Of a stretch of DNA of 64,000 nucleotides, positions 1 to 11,021 are shown piece after piece. Numbering within the stretch: the stretch's first letter is position 1; every line of letters begins with the position of its first letter. The translations under genes and the position numbers were made by a program. The notes beneath the pieces were generated by a model. The model saw only the letters and a program-made list of their open reading frames with translations. It was not told where the DNA came from and made no database searches. Location of the stretch: positions 9,518,873 through 9,582,872 of the forward strand of contig OY755173.1 in NCBI GenBank assembly GCA_963576735.1, given 5' to 3'. This DNA is from Bedellia somnulentella. Lineage: Eukaryota; Arthropoda; Insecta; Lepidoptera; Bedelliidae.

Positions 1-221
1 ACTTTTTAATAATAAAATATTTAAGTATGTCTACCTTCAAACTATGAATTTGAAGTGCAAATAATTTCGAATATGTGTTATTAATTGTATTAAAGTATTA
101 TATTAAATTTTAAAATGAACATTGTTTGCATAAGTTTCGTAGTAAAAAAAAAAACCTTATATTCTGCGTATTTTTGTCTAGTCTCTGATGATAATTTAAT
201 ATTCACATGGTGTTGTTTTTA

Positions 222-471
222 GCTGTGTAGTGTCGGCTTAGCATAGCACTACCCCATTTCTTCCGGTGGGTGTTCGTAAGAGGCGACTAATGCTATTGGG
301 GCTTTTAAGGGATTTTTGGGCGATGCGGTTGGAGACCTATCACTAACAACTTTTATTTCACCATATTTTCCCCACTCAAATTTCCAAAAGTGGCTGAGGA
401 ATTTTTAATTCCTTAGCTCTGGCTACCCCTTCTAGGGATTTATAGCCTTGAGTATATGTATGTATGTTTAT
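222..471 (+). repeat. SINE-like repeat, RTE-tailed family (copy 1)
   Basis: This is a roughly 250-bp dispersed repeat that I call the RTE-tailed SINE. It opens with GTGTAGTGTCGGCTTAG and has conserved blocks CGTAAGAGGCGACTAA, GGCGATGCGGTTGGAGACC and CTCTGGCTACCCCTTCTAGG. It ends in GTGAGTATATGTATG with a (TATG)n tail. At least fifteen full or partial copies occur here on both strands. It has no coding capacity. The tail resembles the 3' end of the RTE LINE at 59466-59652. The tail of this copy directly abuts the inverted-repeat element that follows. Confidence 0.8.
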
Positions 472-1393
472 GTCGCAGGATGATTTGATGTTTAGGTTTT
501 TTGCAAAAAACCTAGGGATTTTGCAAAAATCCGGATAATTAGACAACGGTTATAATATTTTCTAATCTTACTACGTTTTTTGCGAAAAAACTAGTTGGTT
601 TAGTGAGATTGTACTTCATTAATGCTGATTGGACGATTTCTGATTGCTCGCCTACTCTTATTCTGATTGGTTCGTCATTGTGGTATTGAGATATTATAGC
701 TCAAGTTATAAAGGATAAAAAATGACAATATTTATTTCATACTAGGAATTGAAAATTTTTTTTTACTCTTTTGTTGGAGTAAAATTACAATCACGTTCGG
801 ACATATTATACACAGATCAAGTTACCCCAAACTAAGTAACACTTGTATTATGGGATACAAACTCAGCGATATATTTAATATAATATAAAACACACATGCT
901 CATCACATAAATGTTGCTCTCAGCGGGGATCAAACCCGCAACCTCCAGACCGAAAAGCTAGTCACCTATCCACTAGGCCACGGACGTCTTCAATATAGGT
1001 AGGAACAATAAAGTAAGTGCGTTTTAAATTGTAGTATTGAGGTGTTATGGCTAGAGTTATAAAGGGAAATGACAATACTATTTTTATACTTAGGAACTAA
1101 AATTAAAATAATAATCAAATTAAATGTAGGTAGGAACAATGAAGTACTCGTAAGTACGTCTTAATTAACAACCAATCTGAGATGACGTGTTTATGTTGCA
1201 CTGAAATCGACCAATCAGCGTACAGTATTCATAAAAACTGACATTTCGTTTCTGAGTCATACTAAACCAACTAGTTTTTTTGCAAAAAACCTAGTAAGAT
1301 TAGAAAATATTATAACCGTTGTCTAATTATCCGGATTTTTGCAAAATCCCTAGGTTTTTTGCAAAAAACCTAAACATCAAATCATCCTACTAC
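472..1393. mobile_element. Non-autonomous TIR element rich in palindromes
   Basis: The two ends are inverted repeats of about 170 bp. The left arm runs about 472-650 and the right arm about 1190-1393. They share GGATGATTTGATGTTTAGG, CCGGATAATTAGACAACGG and CTAGTTGGTTTAGT. Each arm holds short perfect palindromes such as AGGTTTTTTGCAAAAAACCT at 494-513. No transposase is present. The interior carries a tRNA-derived SINE. A second element with the same GTCGCAGGA start lies at 63705. The superfamily is unknown to me. Confidence 0.7.
776..988 (-). repeat. tRNA-derived SINE (type 3)
   Basis: On the minus strand this begins with a Pol III A-box-like TGGCCTAGTGG and a B-box-like GGGTTTGATCC separated by about 35 bp, as in a tRNA. 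It continues into a tail containing CATAATACAAGTGTTACTTA and TGTGTATAATATGTCC. Related tails occur at 28985-29110 (plus) and a head fragment at 37205-37300 (minus). It is not a functional tRNA gene. Confidence 0.7.
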
Positions 1394-2652
1394 ATATATA
1401 ATTGTTTTATGTTTGCAAAATTGCAGTTCCAGATATTTATTAAAGCTTATCTTAAAATCAAATTGAGGTATATCAATATATCTTTCACATACGTACGAAA
1501 AAAAATGTTTCCCTTTCGGCTACGAAATCTATATTTTTCATAAAACTTTACCAACTACTTAAAGCTTTTCCATTATCCATGCCATTATCTTTTAATTTCT
1601 TACAGTATGCGTAGTAATTTAATATTTTTATGTTTTATTTTTAGGAAATGACTTTTGTATGTATGTATAACATTTAACTCGTATAAAATGTCTTATTAAT
1701 TTTTTTGCTAACATAACACTCATAATTTTAATATTAACTAAAAACTGTTGTAATGTGTTAAACCCGGTTCTACGTAAGTAAATCTTAGAACTAACAACTT
1801 TAAATACTTACTCGAGGCCCGGCGAGCTCAGTGAGTATTGTGCTTTACAGTTCTTTGTGAAATTTAACATTTTGCGTTACTATCAAGAAAGCAAATAAAT
1901 TTAATGCCCTACTATTTTTGGTGAAATTATGTGTCATGAAACTAATGTCATCGTTAGATTTGCGATGTGAAACAAATGATGCAAATCTTGTGTGATTTTT
2001 ATGATCGCGCGCTTCATGCGTTAAAAATGGCAAACCAGCAATAGAGTGCAGATAATAATATAAAATTTAAACATGAATATATAATTGGCAAGAGTATATC
2101 TAGGATACAACATAGGAAAAGGGATGCCTTGGCTGCAATAATAAGGAAGCATCTAAATATATACATACAAGCATCGCCTTACCTAGATTGAATATAGTTA
2201 AACAATACTTTGATGCTGAAGAGTCCATAGTTACTGCGATGCTGCAGACTGTCAGAGACTATTGACTTTACGAAATTTTATTAATTTTTAATTTATTGTT
2301 TTTAATTTATTTTAGACTACTGTCGTGATTTAATTTCAGCTTTAAGGTTTAATGCAAGTGTTTTATATGTTAAAAATGTTCTTAGCAACTATGATGTGAC
2401 TACACTGCGTAAAAGAAGGCCAGCTCATAGAAAAGCATTACTTCTAATAACACCAGCGTATCACACAATTTATCCAACATTTTTCCACACAGAAAACCAT
2501 TTTCCACTAGATATTTCGTAGTGACATGTTATAAACAGCGCTTAACTTGTATTATGAATGTTATTTAATATCATTTTCAAGCGAAACAATAGACGCCTGG
2601 CTTAGAGGTGGCTCTCTTTATTGCATTCTTTTATTAACTGTTACATCCACTA
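1394..2652. other. AT-rich stretch, no supported gene
   Basis: I see no recognisable gene or repeat family here. A reading frame at 2313-2520 (plus) starts just after TTTATTTTAG, which resembles a splice acceptor, and runs about 68 codons to TAG. The peptide is not recognisable, and open frames of this size can arise by chance. Confidence 0.4.
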
Positions 2653-2803
2653 TTTTTGGGCGATGCGGCTGGAGACCCATCACCAACAACCTTTACTTTA
2701 CCATCTTTTCCCCACTCAACGTCCAAAAGTGGCTGAGGAATTTCTAATTCCTTAGCTCTGGCTACCCCTTCTAGGGATTTATAGCCGTGAGTATATGTTA
2801 TGT
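2653..2803 (+). repeat. RTE-tailed SINE, 5'-truncated copy
   Basis: The copy starts inside the family at TTTTTGGGCGATGCGG and runs to GTGAGTATATGTTATG. The GGAGACCCATCACCAACAAC and CTGGCTACCCCTTCTAGG blocks are preserved. The 5' third is missing, as expected for incomplete reverse transcription. Confidence 0.75.
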
Positions 2804-3186
2804 TATGTTACATCCACTATCTTGAATTTTTGCTTCCTACTATGTAATGAAGTCTCGTATACTACTCATAATATTGAAACAAAAAGAAAAAAAAAAATAC
2901 TAAAAATATTAAAAAATATTGCTTCACTTTTCGTCTCTAAAACATCCAGATGCAATTGGGAACAAATATTTTTCATCATATATTTTTTATATTACTATCA
3001 TTATTAATTTTGTTGAGTTTAAGCATTACTTCGTCATCGACCATTACTAACTTGTGCCACTAGCTTTTTTCGGTAATTACTTTCTTAGTTTTTCAGTTAC
3101 CTAGGTTTACATCCGTAACGATATTATCGGAGCAAATATATCGGGTTTATAAAACTTTTTTTGTCTTGTATGTATGAGGTTAAACA

Positions 3187-3350
3187 TTCTATTAATATTA
3201 TAAATGTGAAAGTTTAGATGTTTGTGTGTTAGAGGCAAAAACGCTCCTCAAGTACATAATGTATATGAATGAAATATGGCAGAATGTTATTAGAATGTTA
3301 AGGTTTGTCATAAGCAAATTTGAAAGTACGAAGCCTGTCAGGTCAGCTAG
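3187..3350 (+). mobile_element. Short non-autonomous Helitron
   Basis: The 5' end is TTCTATTAATATTATAAATG, close to the TC-CTATTAATATTATAAATG start of the copy at 14885. The 3' end is GTCAGGTCAGCTAG, with CTAG followed by T, as expected for a Helitron inserted between A and T. It is non-coding and about 164 bp. Related copies are at 14885-15140, 39647-40034 and 63176. Confidence 0.65.
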
Positions 3351-3351
3351 T

Positions 3352-4055
3352 ACTATATAAAAAATAAATAAAGGAAAAAAGAAATCGACGCCGGCGGGGA
3401 TCGAACCCGCAACCTCCGGGTATACGCCCCCTGTCACTGCCAATTAGCCGAGTACTTACTGAGCGAGCCGCCTCGCGAGGCAAAGCCTCGGTCAGTCAAG
3501 ACGTGCCGCGCCCGAGGCAAACGCCCGCGCTGCCTCGCCCGAGCGTGCCGCGGCCCGAGCCAAGAGTTGTCGGTTTTTATCAAAGATCAAAAGCGCCTCA
3601 TGCATTTGCCGCGCTCAATCAAGACGTTAGTGTTTTGCCTCACTCATTCGTTGTGTGTTAGTTGGGCGGTCTCTGTTCAAGTACAAGTAAAACTGAGAGT
3701 CGTGCGTGCCTCAGCTTCGCCGCGGCTTGGGCTTGCCGCGCGAGGACAAAAACTTACAAACCGAGGCTGCCTCGCGCGGCATGTGTACCGCGGCAAACGT
3801 CCGAGGCTGACTCGCAGGCTCTGTCCTATTGACCTACAGTGTAAATGACTTCCAGTGCGAAATTCTTCTATCCTTTGTTTCTTTTACACTTTTAAGTAGT
3901 GTTTAAGTTCCTCACCTACTTTTTTTTTAAAATTCGGATGGCCACTCGTCTACCTTTTCAGATAGAATGCAAATGTTGAGAACGCCTTTTTATCACATAA
4001 TTTGAATGTTTTTGCTAATGAAAACCCCATATAGGGATTATTACTAATTACCTAT
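3352..4055 (-). repeat. tRNA-derived SINE (type 1), interrupted copy
   Basis: The minus strand carries the tRNA-like body whose T arm is seen here as GGGGATCGAACCCGC, followed by AGGAAAAAAGAAATCG-type tail sequence. The other half resumes at about 3848 with CCAGTGCGAAATTCTTCTAT and ends near ATAGGGATTATTACTAATTA. The two halves are separated by the GC-rich insert at 3449-3843, which cuts the tRNA-like part. Confidence 0.7.
3449..3843. mobile_element. GC-rich insertion in a SINE
   Basis: This is a roughly 395-bp block rich in CG and in repeated GCCTCG, CCGAGG and GCCGCG words, set in an AT-rich background. It sits exactly inside the tRNA-like half of a SINE. The flanks ATTAGCC and ATTGACC may be a worn 7-bp target duplication. 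I see no transposase and no clear terminal inverted repeat. The reading frame across it is probably accidental. Confidence 0.5.
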
Positions 4056-4589
4056 ATCCTTTCTATGACAAATTATATTGCTTTCAATGTCAATTTCATA
4101 CGCAAAGTTCGTAAAATCGACTCACTCTAAGCATTAAAATGCCGTAGCATAAAATAGGTTTGCGATGTGGTGATATCTACGGGAAACTTCGCCGCAGCTA
4201 TCTGCACCGAACATTTCCGAAATTGGCATAACTTGTCGTAAATTAAGCAACTTTATATCAACTTTCAGATAGTTGTCCAACTAATTGACAGTGTATTGAA
4301 GATTGATAGATTTTCCAATAATATAGATTAAGGACGTTTCATTAATTTATCTAGAGTATTCATAACTTACATTTAAAGTTTGTATTCATGACTTGTATTA
4401 TGTACCTTGAGTGGAATAGTTTTACTTTTGAAGATATTGACCAAATTATCCCTTGAAGATAACTTTACACAGTTGAATTTATTTCAGTAAGATAATGAAT
4501 GTTGAGTAGGTATACAAAAGCTAACAAGCGATTCGATTCCAAAGAATAAATATTTATTTATTTATTTCTATTAATAAAATCGAGGGAAA

Positions 4590-4690
4590 ACGGCGTTTTG
4601 CATGGGCAGCGTACTCGCGTGATAGGGGGCAGGGCAGGCCTATCGCCGTTTTGTACGAATACACGGTCACATGACTAAGTACAACTCAGC
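4590..4690 (+). repeat. Dispersed repeat fragment
   Basis: A block with TTTTGCATGGGCAGCGTACT, GTGATAGGGGGCAG and TATCGCCGTTTTGTACGAAT recurs at 32210-32300. A related inverted form lies near 41700-41780 next to a tRNA-like sequence, so it is probably the body of that SINE family. Confidence 0.5.
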
Positions 4691-4769
4691 CATGTGGGTT
4701 TCCTGACGATGTTTTCCCTCACCGTTAACAACCGTGATAAATTGATTGCCTTTTTTGTGCGTTGGTTTA

Positions 4770-5465
4770 GAGCCAGCGCACACGAGCAACTTTTGTTTCC
4801 GCAACTATTTTGTCTCTTTGTTTTTAAAGCGGCCAGTACACAATGGCCGACGATGGGCCACGCTTCGCCATTGGCAATTGTAGGCCACGATCAATTGGTG
4901 TTCACACAATGGCCCATTGCTCATTACTGCCTGGCAATCCACTTGCGACGGACGTCGAAGTAATTATGGTTGCAGCTATTTATTTATTATTATGTATGTA
5001 ATTTATTTTATTTATGGCGCTATTTATGTTATTTTTACGTCATATAGTGATTATCAATACATTTTGCAATAAAATATTACAAAAAAAGTATAAGTATATA
5101 TGAGCGGTCGGTGACAAACTAAACAATGGCCCATTGTGGAAACACCACCGGCCATGCTACGCCACGATTCCTTTGAAGTGTGCCCGAAAAACCGACAACT
5201 TCGCCATTGCGCGCCATTGCGCGCCACGATCGGCAATTGTCCGCCATCATGCACCATTGCCCCCTGTACACAGTGGCGATGGCGAGCAGTGGGCCATCGT
5301 CCGCCATTGTGTACTGGCCGCTTTAGTATCAAGATCTCCCGGAAGTCGTGTCGCTACATGTGCGCACCATTGTAATCTGTGGTGCGCACCTTCATACTAA
5401 CCCGTAGACTCGATGTATGAGACAAAATAGTTGCGGAAACAAAAGTTGCTCGTGTGCGCTGGCTC
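4770..5465. mobile_element. PIF/Harbinger-like MITE
   Basis: Perfect 47-bp terminal inverted repeats lie at 4770-4816 and 5419-5465, starting GAGCCAGCGCACACGAGC. They are flanked by TTA at 4767-4769 and 5466-5468. A 3-bp TTA/TAA duplication and this style of terminus fit PIF/Harbinger elements. There is no transposase, so it is a 696-bp non-autonomous copy. The class call rests on TSD and TIR style only. Confidence 0.75.
4827..5323. mobile_element. Inner inverted-repeat unit nested in the MITE
   Basis: Inside the Harbinger-like TIRs is a second pair of inverted ends, AAGCGGCCAGTACACAATGG at 4827 and its complement ending at 5323, flanked by TA. The interior repeats words such as CAATGGCC, CGCCATTG and GGCCACGATC many times in both orientations. 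It is either a nested MITE or the subterminal repeat zone of the outer element. Confidence 0.55.
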
Positions 5466-5649
5466 TTATCTTATGCTACCCTATGACATTTCTCACTTAC
5501 TGCCAGTCTATGTACTATTAAATCTAAGAAATAAACGATTAAAAGATAAATAAATTAAATCTATCACATACTCAATAAATCCATGATACAATACCGAACT
5601 AACCTTATCCCGAGCACTGTTTAACATATTATATACACATTAAATAATT

Positions 5650-6045
5650 ATTTATGGTTAAAAGAACTTACCTAAGTGAATTTCTACCAAAATTATATGA
5701 AATGTTACATCCGAAGAGATTTAGTAAACCATGTAGTCCGATTCAGGATACACTGCATGGTCACACAATTTCAGAGCGAAAATAACGATTTTTCAACTCA
5801 TTCCGGTCATCAATCGGTCCCTCGTCCTCCAATCTCGTTCCTTCATTTATTTTAGAGGTATCTTAGCTGTGAATTTGCAACTAAAGGGTTAGATAGGTTC
5901 ACCTTTCTCTGGGTTAGGGTGGGTACTAAATCTCTTCGGATGTAACATTTCATATAATTTTGGTAGAAATTCACTTAGGTAAGTTCTTTTAACCATAAAT
6001 TATATTTCAATGTTACATCCTCAAGATTTAGTAAACCATGTAGAT
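5650..6045. repeat. Perfect 77-bp inverted repeat unit
   Basis: The arms at 5650-5726 and 5924-6000 are exact reverse complements over 77 bp, around a 197-bp centre. A third, diverged piece of the arm follows at 6001-6045. The centre contains CATTCCGGTCATCAATCGG and TCCAATCTCGTTCCTTCAT, which recur inverted at 11022-11181. No coding sequence is seen. It is probably a foldback-type element. Confidence 0.7.
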
Positions 6046-7321
6046 GTTTAGAGTTCTGGTTGCAAATGATAACATGTATTTGGTTAAATAAATTATTGCA
6101 AACAATAAAATTATTACAATTAAAGGTATTGGTGAAAGTCCATTTCCCATTAAATTTTAAAGTATTTAAAAACTGTCATACTGTACATATTTTGTTTATC
6201 ACATATAGGATGATAAAAAATAAAGCTATACCAAATAGGTCGACTAGCCAGTCTATCTACTTGCTTTCTTAAACTACCAATGGGCATCCCTGATCAGTAC
6301 GTAGCCAAAAAGTGTTTATGTCATTGTAAATGTAAAATGATTAACGAAAATTTCTTTCAAAATAGAAAGATGAACCTTTGTAGCCAAAGTATTTGAAAGA
6401 AGAATTAAATACATGTAGCAACTATATCTTGAGATCGATACAAGAAGATAAGAATGCTTTTCTTAATAAATTTATTTTTAAGAATAATATTTATAAATTA
6501 CTTATACTCCCGAGATTAAAATACAATTATATTTATATGCTTAGGAATAAGTCCAAACCAAGAGGAAAGGTTTGATTTGAATTTGTGTTCCATGCATACA
6601 AATCAATATTCATAAGTTAGGTACAAAACTAACACCCATTTATATTTCACAAAAATCGCCAAACTGTTGTTGGTTGATTAATTTAAGACATAAAACTTAT
6701 TAATGAGTGCACTCTGTATTTGATACACCATACCTATAGAGGTATAATAGTACTTACTATTGCCAACCATATATACATGTATATATATATGACCATACCA
6801 TAGCTAACAATATTTTAGACGATTTCAGTAGAAACTGCTTAACTAATTCGACTGGAAAAATAATCAGAACAAGATAGAATTAACAATGCTTTCTTTTTGT
6901 TAGACTTTAGGTAATAGACATTATTATAATATCTTTAAAGTTTATAAGATTTTCTTAAAGATATTTTCTGACTTAATAAATAAAAAAAAGAGAGAGCTTT
7001 TGAATTTGTTAAGGCCAAAAAAAAAGTCTGTATTTCTACACCTTTATTTAATATATGTCGAATGTTCAAAAAAGGAAACATTGAGAATTTCAGTTTTAAG
7101 GTACAAATGGAATGAAAAAATATTATAAGCATGAAGATCATGTTGCAATCAAGAATATTTATGTAATAAAATTAAATATAACATATGTATGAATATTATA
7201 CAATATGTTTTGCTTGTGATGTAAATAGGTATATTTATGACTCGCCTTGACAGAATATGTGTTTAAAAAGAAAACCATATCTGATACAGGTATCAGTATT
7301 TTCCTTTAATTATACGAAAAT
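6046..7321. other. AT-rich stretch, nothing recognised
   Basis: The sequence is AT-rich with short chance frames only. A short (AT)n run lies near 6780. I find no gene, repeat family member or RNA here. Confidence 0.5.
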
Positions 7322-7399
7322 ATTGTTCGGTTGCACAAAGCGGCGATCGACAGTCACTGCACACCCAAACGGGAACCAATGGCGTGAGATATGATTGTA
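7322..7399 (+). repeat. RTE LINE 3'-end remnant
   Basis: GGCGATCGACAGTC and GGGAACCAATGGCGTGAG match in order the 3' end of the RTE LINE at 59600-59640 (GGCGATCGATAGTC, GGGAACTAATTGCGTGAG). The Helitron that follows cuts it off. Confidence 0.55.
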
Positions 7400-8090
7400 C
7401 TAGTGGATCGGCCCCGCTTCGCTCGGGTAGCGTAGTTTTAAAAATATTGGAGGTTTCTTCAATCACTGCTCAAGCGTTATGAAATTAGCGCCTTTATTAC
7501 AACTTACTATTATATTAAGCTAATTATTAGGTTTTAATTGATGCAACTACTGGCGCCATCTAGTACGTAATATGTAAATTACTAAGGATTTGGTTTTGAT
7601 CGCGTGCGACTATTATGTTGGTACTATTAATTTTGGTGTTTCTATACCGATTTCTATGATTCTTTTTTTATTGAGTAGGTAATAATGTTAACTTTTAAAA
7701 TAAGGGTGATTGAGAGTATTATAAACGTAAGAGAAAACAAATATGATCAGAATGCGCCGAACTGCTAAGCTATCAGGAGTTACACGTGTTGTTGTGAGTC
7801 AACCATAAAAGATAGACATATACTGTTGCGGAATATTTTTTAGATAATTTTATGTAGAATATTTCCGTCATACGTGATTTCTATGTAACTTTGACCATTA
7901 AGGCTGCACACGCGAGGGAAGCTTAAAAAATGGAGTAACTTCTCCCGTTTTCCCAAAATTTCCCAAAATTCCCCTTTACTATTCTGCTGGAAAGTATACA
8001 AAAACCTGCCCAGAAGTATGAAAAATAATTGTACCAAGTTTCGTTAAAATCCGTCAAGTAGTTTTTGTTTCCATAAGGAACATACAAACC

Positions 8091-8132
<42 letters not shown>

Positions 8133-8251
8133 AATTTTACTGATTGCATTTTTGGCATCAGTATCGATCCCTAATCACCCCCTGATAGTTATTTTGAAAA
8201 TATATTCCATGTACAGAATTGACCTCTCTACAGATTTATTATAAGTATAGA
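7400..8251 (-). mobile_element. Non-autonomous Helitron
   Basis: Read on the minus strand, the 5' end is TC-TATACTTATAATAAATC preceded by A (plus 8252). The 3' end is CCGATCCA-CTAG followed by T (plus 7399), just after a GC-rich CCCGAGCGAAGCGGGG hairpin. Those are standard Helitron features. It is 852 bp, non-coding, and contains a (GACA)n array at 8089-8130. Two relatives are at 19785-20761 and 31246-32002. Confidence 0.8.
8089..8130. repeat. (GACA)n microsatellite inside Helitron
   Basis: About ten tandem GACA units form part of the Helitron body. The same position in the 19785 copy has a shorter array at 20606-20640, so the repeat length varies between copies. Confidence 0.9.
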
Positions 8252-9189
8252 TGTATACATACAAAACCAAAAAACGATAGCATGCTCTTGATCGTAATAT
8301 CCAATTAAATAAAAGTAAATTATTGACGTAAGAAATATAAGGGAATTTCATACCTACCCTGCTACATACCCGCGATATGCTTTTGTATAGTAATATTTCT
8401 AAAACCAACTAGATTCAAACCCAATAAAAGGGAACTATCTTCAGTTCGTTTTCCTCGTATGACCATGACTAGACCATAGACATAAAAATAACCGCCCTTG
8501 CATGCGGGTCCATAAGCAGTTATAAATACATTCTGCAAAAGACGATTCAGATAAAATGTAATGATATAAGTTTAGTGTAAAAACTCCCAAAGACCAACTG
8601 CTTTTTATACATAATTTTTATATTAGAAAATTCAAATTTGTATATTGCAAACACGTAAGTGGTTTTGCGATGGAGATGTTTCAATTGTGTCAGTTATGCT
8701 ATTGAAGCCCTGTATTTACTAAATACCAACAGAGACATTCGTAAAGATAAACGGTAAAGGTAATGGTCTAGAAGGAAAACGATAAAATTTGTCAAGTTTG
8801 TGAAAACTGAATTTTTTCGTGTTCTTTACCTTTGGTAAAGGCATACGTACAATTGCTAAAAGAAACAAAATGTAAGATTCCTTTGAATCTATTGTGTTAT
8901 TCGAGATGATTCCATTATGATCTCTGAATGAATTTCTCGCTTTAAGAACTAATCTACAATCTCAATCACACATATATGAGTATTTGTATATAATACATAT
9001 ATTTCATTTACAACACATGAACAAAACGTTTCTCGTACGTGGCCCTCAAAAATTTCAAAAATTAGTTGACATAATGAATTTTATGAAAAAAAATTCTTAC
9101 ACCCTTCCACGACTTTATAATTTACAAAGATATGAATGGATCATCAGCATCATCAGCACCTATGTGCATTGTGACAACACTGAGTGTAC
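8252..9189. other. AT-rich stretch, nothing recognised
   Basis: No gene or repeat family is recognised. Open frames are short and of low complexity. Confidence 0.45.
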
Positions 9190-9335
9190 CTGTGAGCGTC
9201 TAGCAGGTGGCGGCCGGCGGCGGTGGCGGCGGCGGCAGTGACGTGACATGTCCATCACGGTCTTCATCACGGCAGGTACAAGCACAACCGTAGCGAGCGG
9301 GGACAGTTGCGGCGGCGGTCTTGTAATGCCATGTG
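9190..9335. other. GC-rich island with (GGC)n tract
   Basis: A short CG-rich block with a GGCGGCGGCGG tract and GTGACGTGAC stands out in AT-rich sequence. It could be an exon, promoter or 5' UTR of a host gene, but neither strand gives a recognisable peptide. CAGGTACAAG at about 9273 resembles a splice donor. I cannot assign it. Confidence 0.3.
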
Positions 9336-9805
9336 GGCATCATAATTAGACAGTAAGATAGTCCGTCGTTTTTCGTATGTGGGTAATAATGAAAACTATT
9401 TTAATTTTCGTATGTGAGTAATAATGAAAAACATTATTACCATGTGATTATTCAAAATAATGATGTTGATTTATCCATAACAAGGTTATTGGATATGTAA
9501 CTAAGAGCCAAAAGGCAATCAAAGCTGATATTGTGTTTGTGATTTTTTCAAACTATTATTACGGCAAAGTCAGCACCTCAAGTGAAATTCACTGAGTAGA
9601 TTATCAGGTACCTGTCGATATACTTACCATCATACTGTTTCATGTTAATCCTGCTGGGATATATAACCCCAATGTTCAGAGAACTCGTCAGTGGTGGGAA
9701 CTATGGTCGTCTCGACCTTTAGGTTGTTCTTGCTTGGGTATGTCATTCGTACTGGTTCGTATGACACATTATTTTCCGACAACTCAACGTTTTTATAGTA
9801 AAAAC

Positions 9806-10345
9806 TTACGGTCGGTGCACACCGTATTATTTAATATACATGTAGTAACTATTTACTGATTGATGATAATGCTGAAATGAATAAAGCTACTTTCTGGGAA
9901 GTATCTCGTACAACCACTTTAGGAAAGCGCATGCCAATTGATCTTCTGGATAATAACTCGTATTACCTCTTTAGGAAGATTAAAAAGTTGTCGATGTTTA
10001 ATGTTATTCATTGTGATAACGTACGGTAGGTGCACACCGTATTATTTGATATACATTTAGTAACTATGTACTGAATGACAATAATGCTGAAATGAATAAA
10101 GCTACTTTCTGGTAAGTATCTCGTACAACCACTTTAGGAAAGCGCATGCCAATTGATCTTCTGGATAACAACTCGTATTACCTCTTTAAGAAGATTAAAA
10201 AGTTGTCGATGTATAATGTTATTCATTGTGACAACGTACGATAGGTGCACATTGTATTATTTAATATACATGTAGTAACTATGTACTGATTGATGATAAT
10301 GCTGAAATGAATAAAGCTACTTTCTGGGAAGTAGGTATCTCGTAC
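9806..10345 (+). repeat. Tandem array, about 216-bp unit
   Basis: Two full units and a partial third start at about 9808, 10024 and 10240. Each carries GGTGCACACCGTATTATTT (diverged in the third), TGATAATGCTGAAATGAATA and ACTCGTATTACCTCTTT. Identity between units is high by eye. More diverged monomer-like pieces continue to about 10760, including TTCTGGTTAATATTCCTTAT. It behaves like a small satellite. Confidence 0.8.
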
Positions 10346-11021
10346 AAAAGAAAAGTATTTTAAAAAAAAAACCTTTTGGTATAACGCCTTATCACGTTTT
10401 GAAATTTTTGTAGTTGGTTATACATATTAATCATGTCACCTTTTGGGGGATATCTTGTAAAACCAGATCAAGAAAATACATTATGACAATCAATGTTCTG
10501 GTTAATATTCCTTATTATCTCTTTAAGAAAATTTTAATATTGAACATCTTTACTGTTTTTATGATTCATGACACTTTCTACGCTGTATCGCGTAGGTAAA
10601 ACCACTTTAGATATACATTACCTCAATCTTCTGGGTAATATTACATTACTTATTATCACTTTAATAAGACTAAAAAGTGGGTCATTGATAAAGTAAATTA
10701 GAATTATGTCACTTTCTGCGCAGTATCGCACCATCACTTAAAAAAGTGGATTGAAGAAAAAACTGTATAATAAGTATAATAACTCATTAAGGGGCTTAAG
10801 AACATAAAATGATTATGTTACTCACCGCCATTTTTGCCGCCAACTATCAAAAATGAATTTACATATATAGTATTTCGGAGGTAGGTCCTTGTCAATTCAT
10901 ATATTTACTTGAACAGTCATTATACACTGGTATTTCCTAGCTGAAAAGCTGAAAATATATGATTGCAACAATTTCTATTTTACGGAGACGAGACGTGTTT
11001 CCAATGCAGCACACCTAAAAA
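10346..11021. other. Decayed tandem units and AT-rich sequence
   Basis: From about 10440 to 10760, motifs such as CACTTTCTGCGCAGTATCGC and TCTTCTGGGTAATATTAC recur with spacing similar to the upstream array. They look like old monomers. The remainder is featureless. Confidence 0.4.

Noticed and set aside
2313..2520. Terminal exon of an unknown host gene
   Set aside because: There is an acceptor-like TTTTAG and about 68 open codons, but no recognisable domain and no partner exon.
3567..3848. 93-codon plus-strand frame in the GC-rich block
   Set aside because: It lies across a CG-rich insert in a SINE; no family resemblance, and GC-rich DNA has few stop codons by chance.
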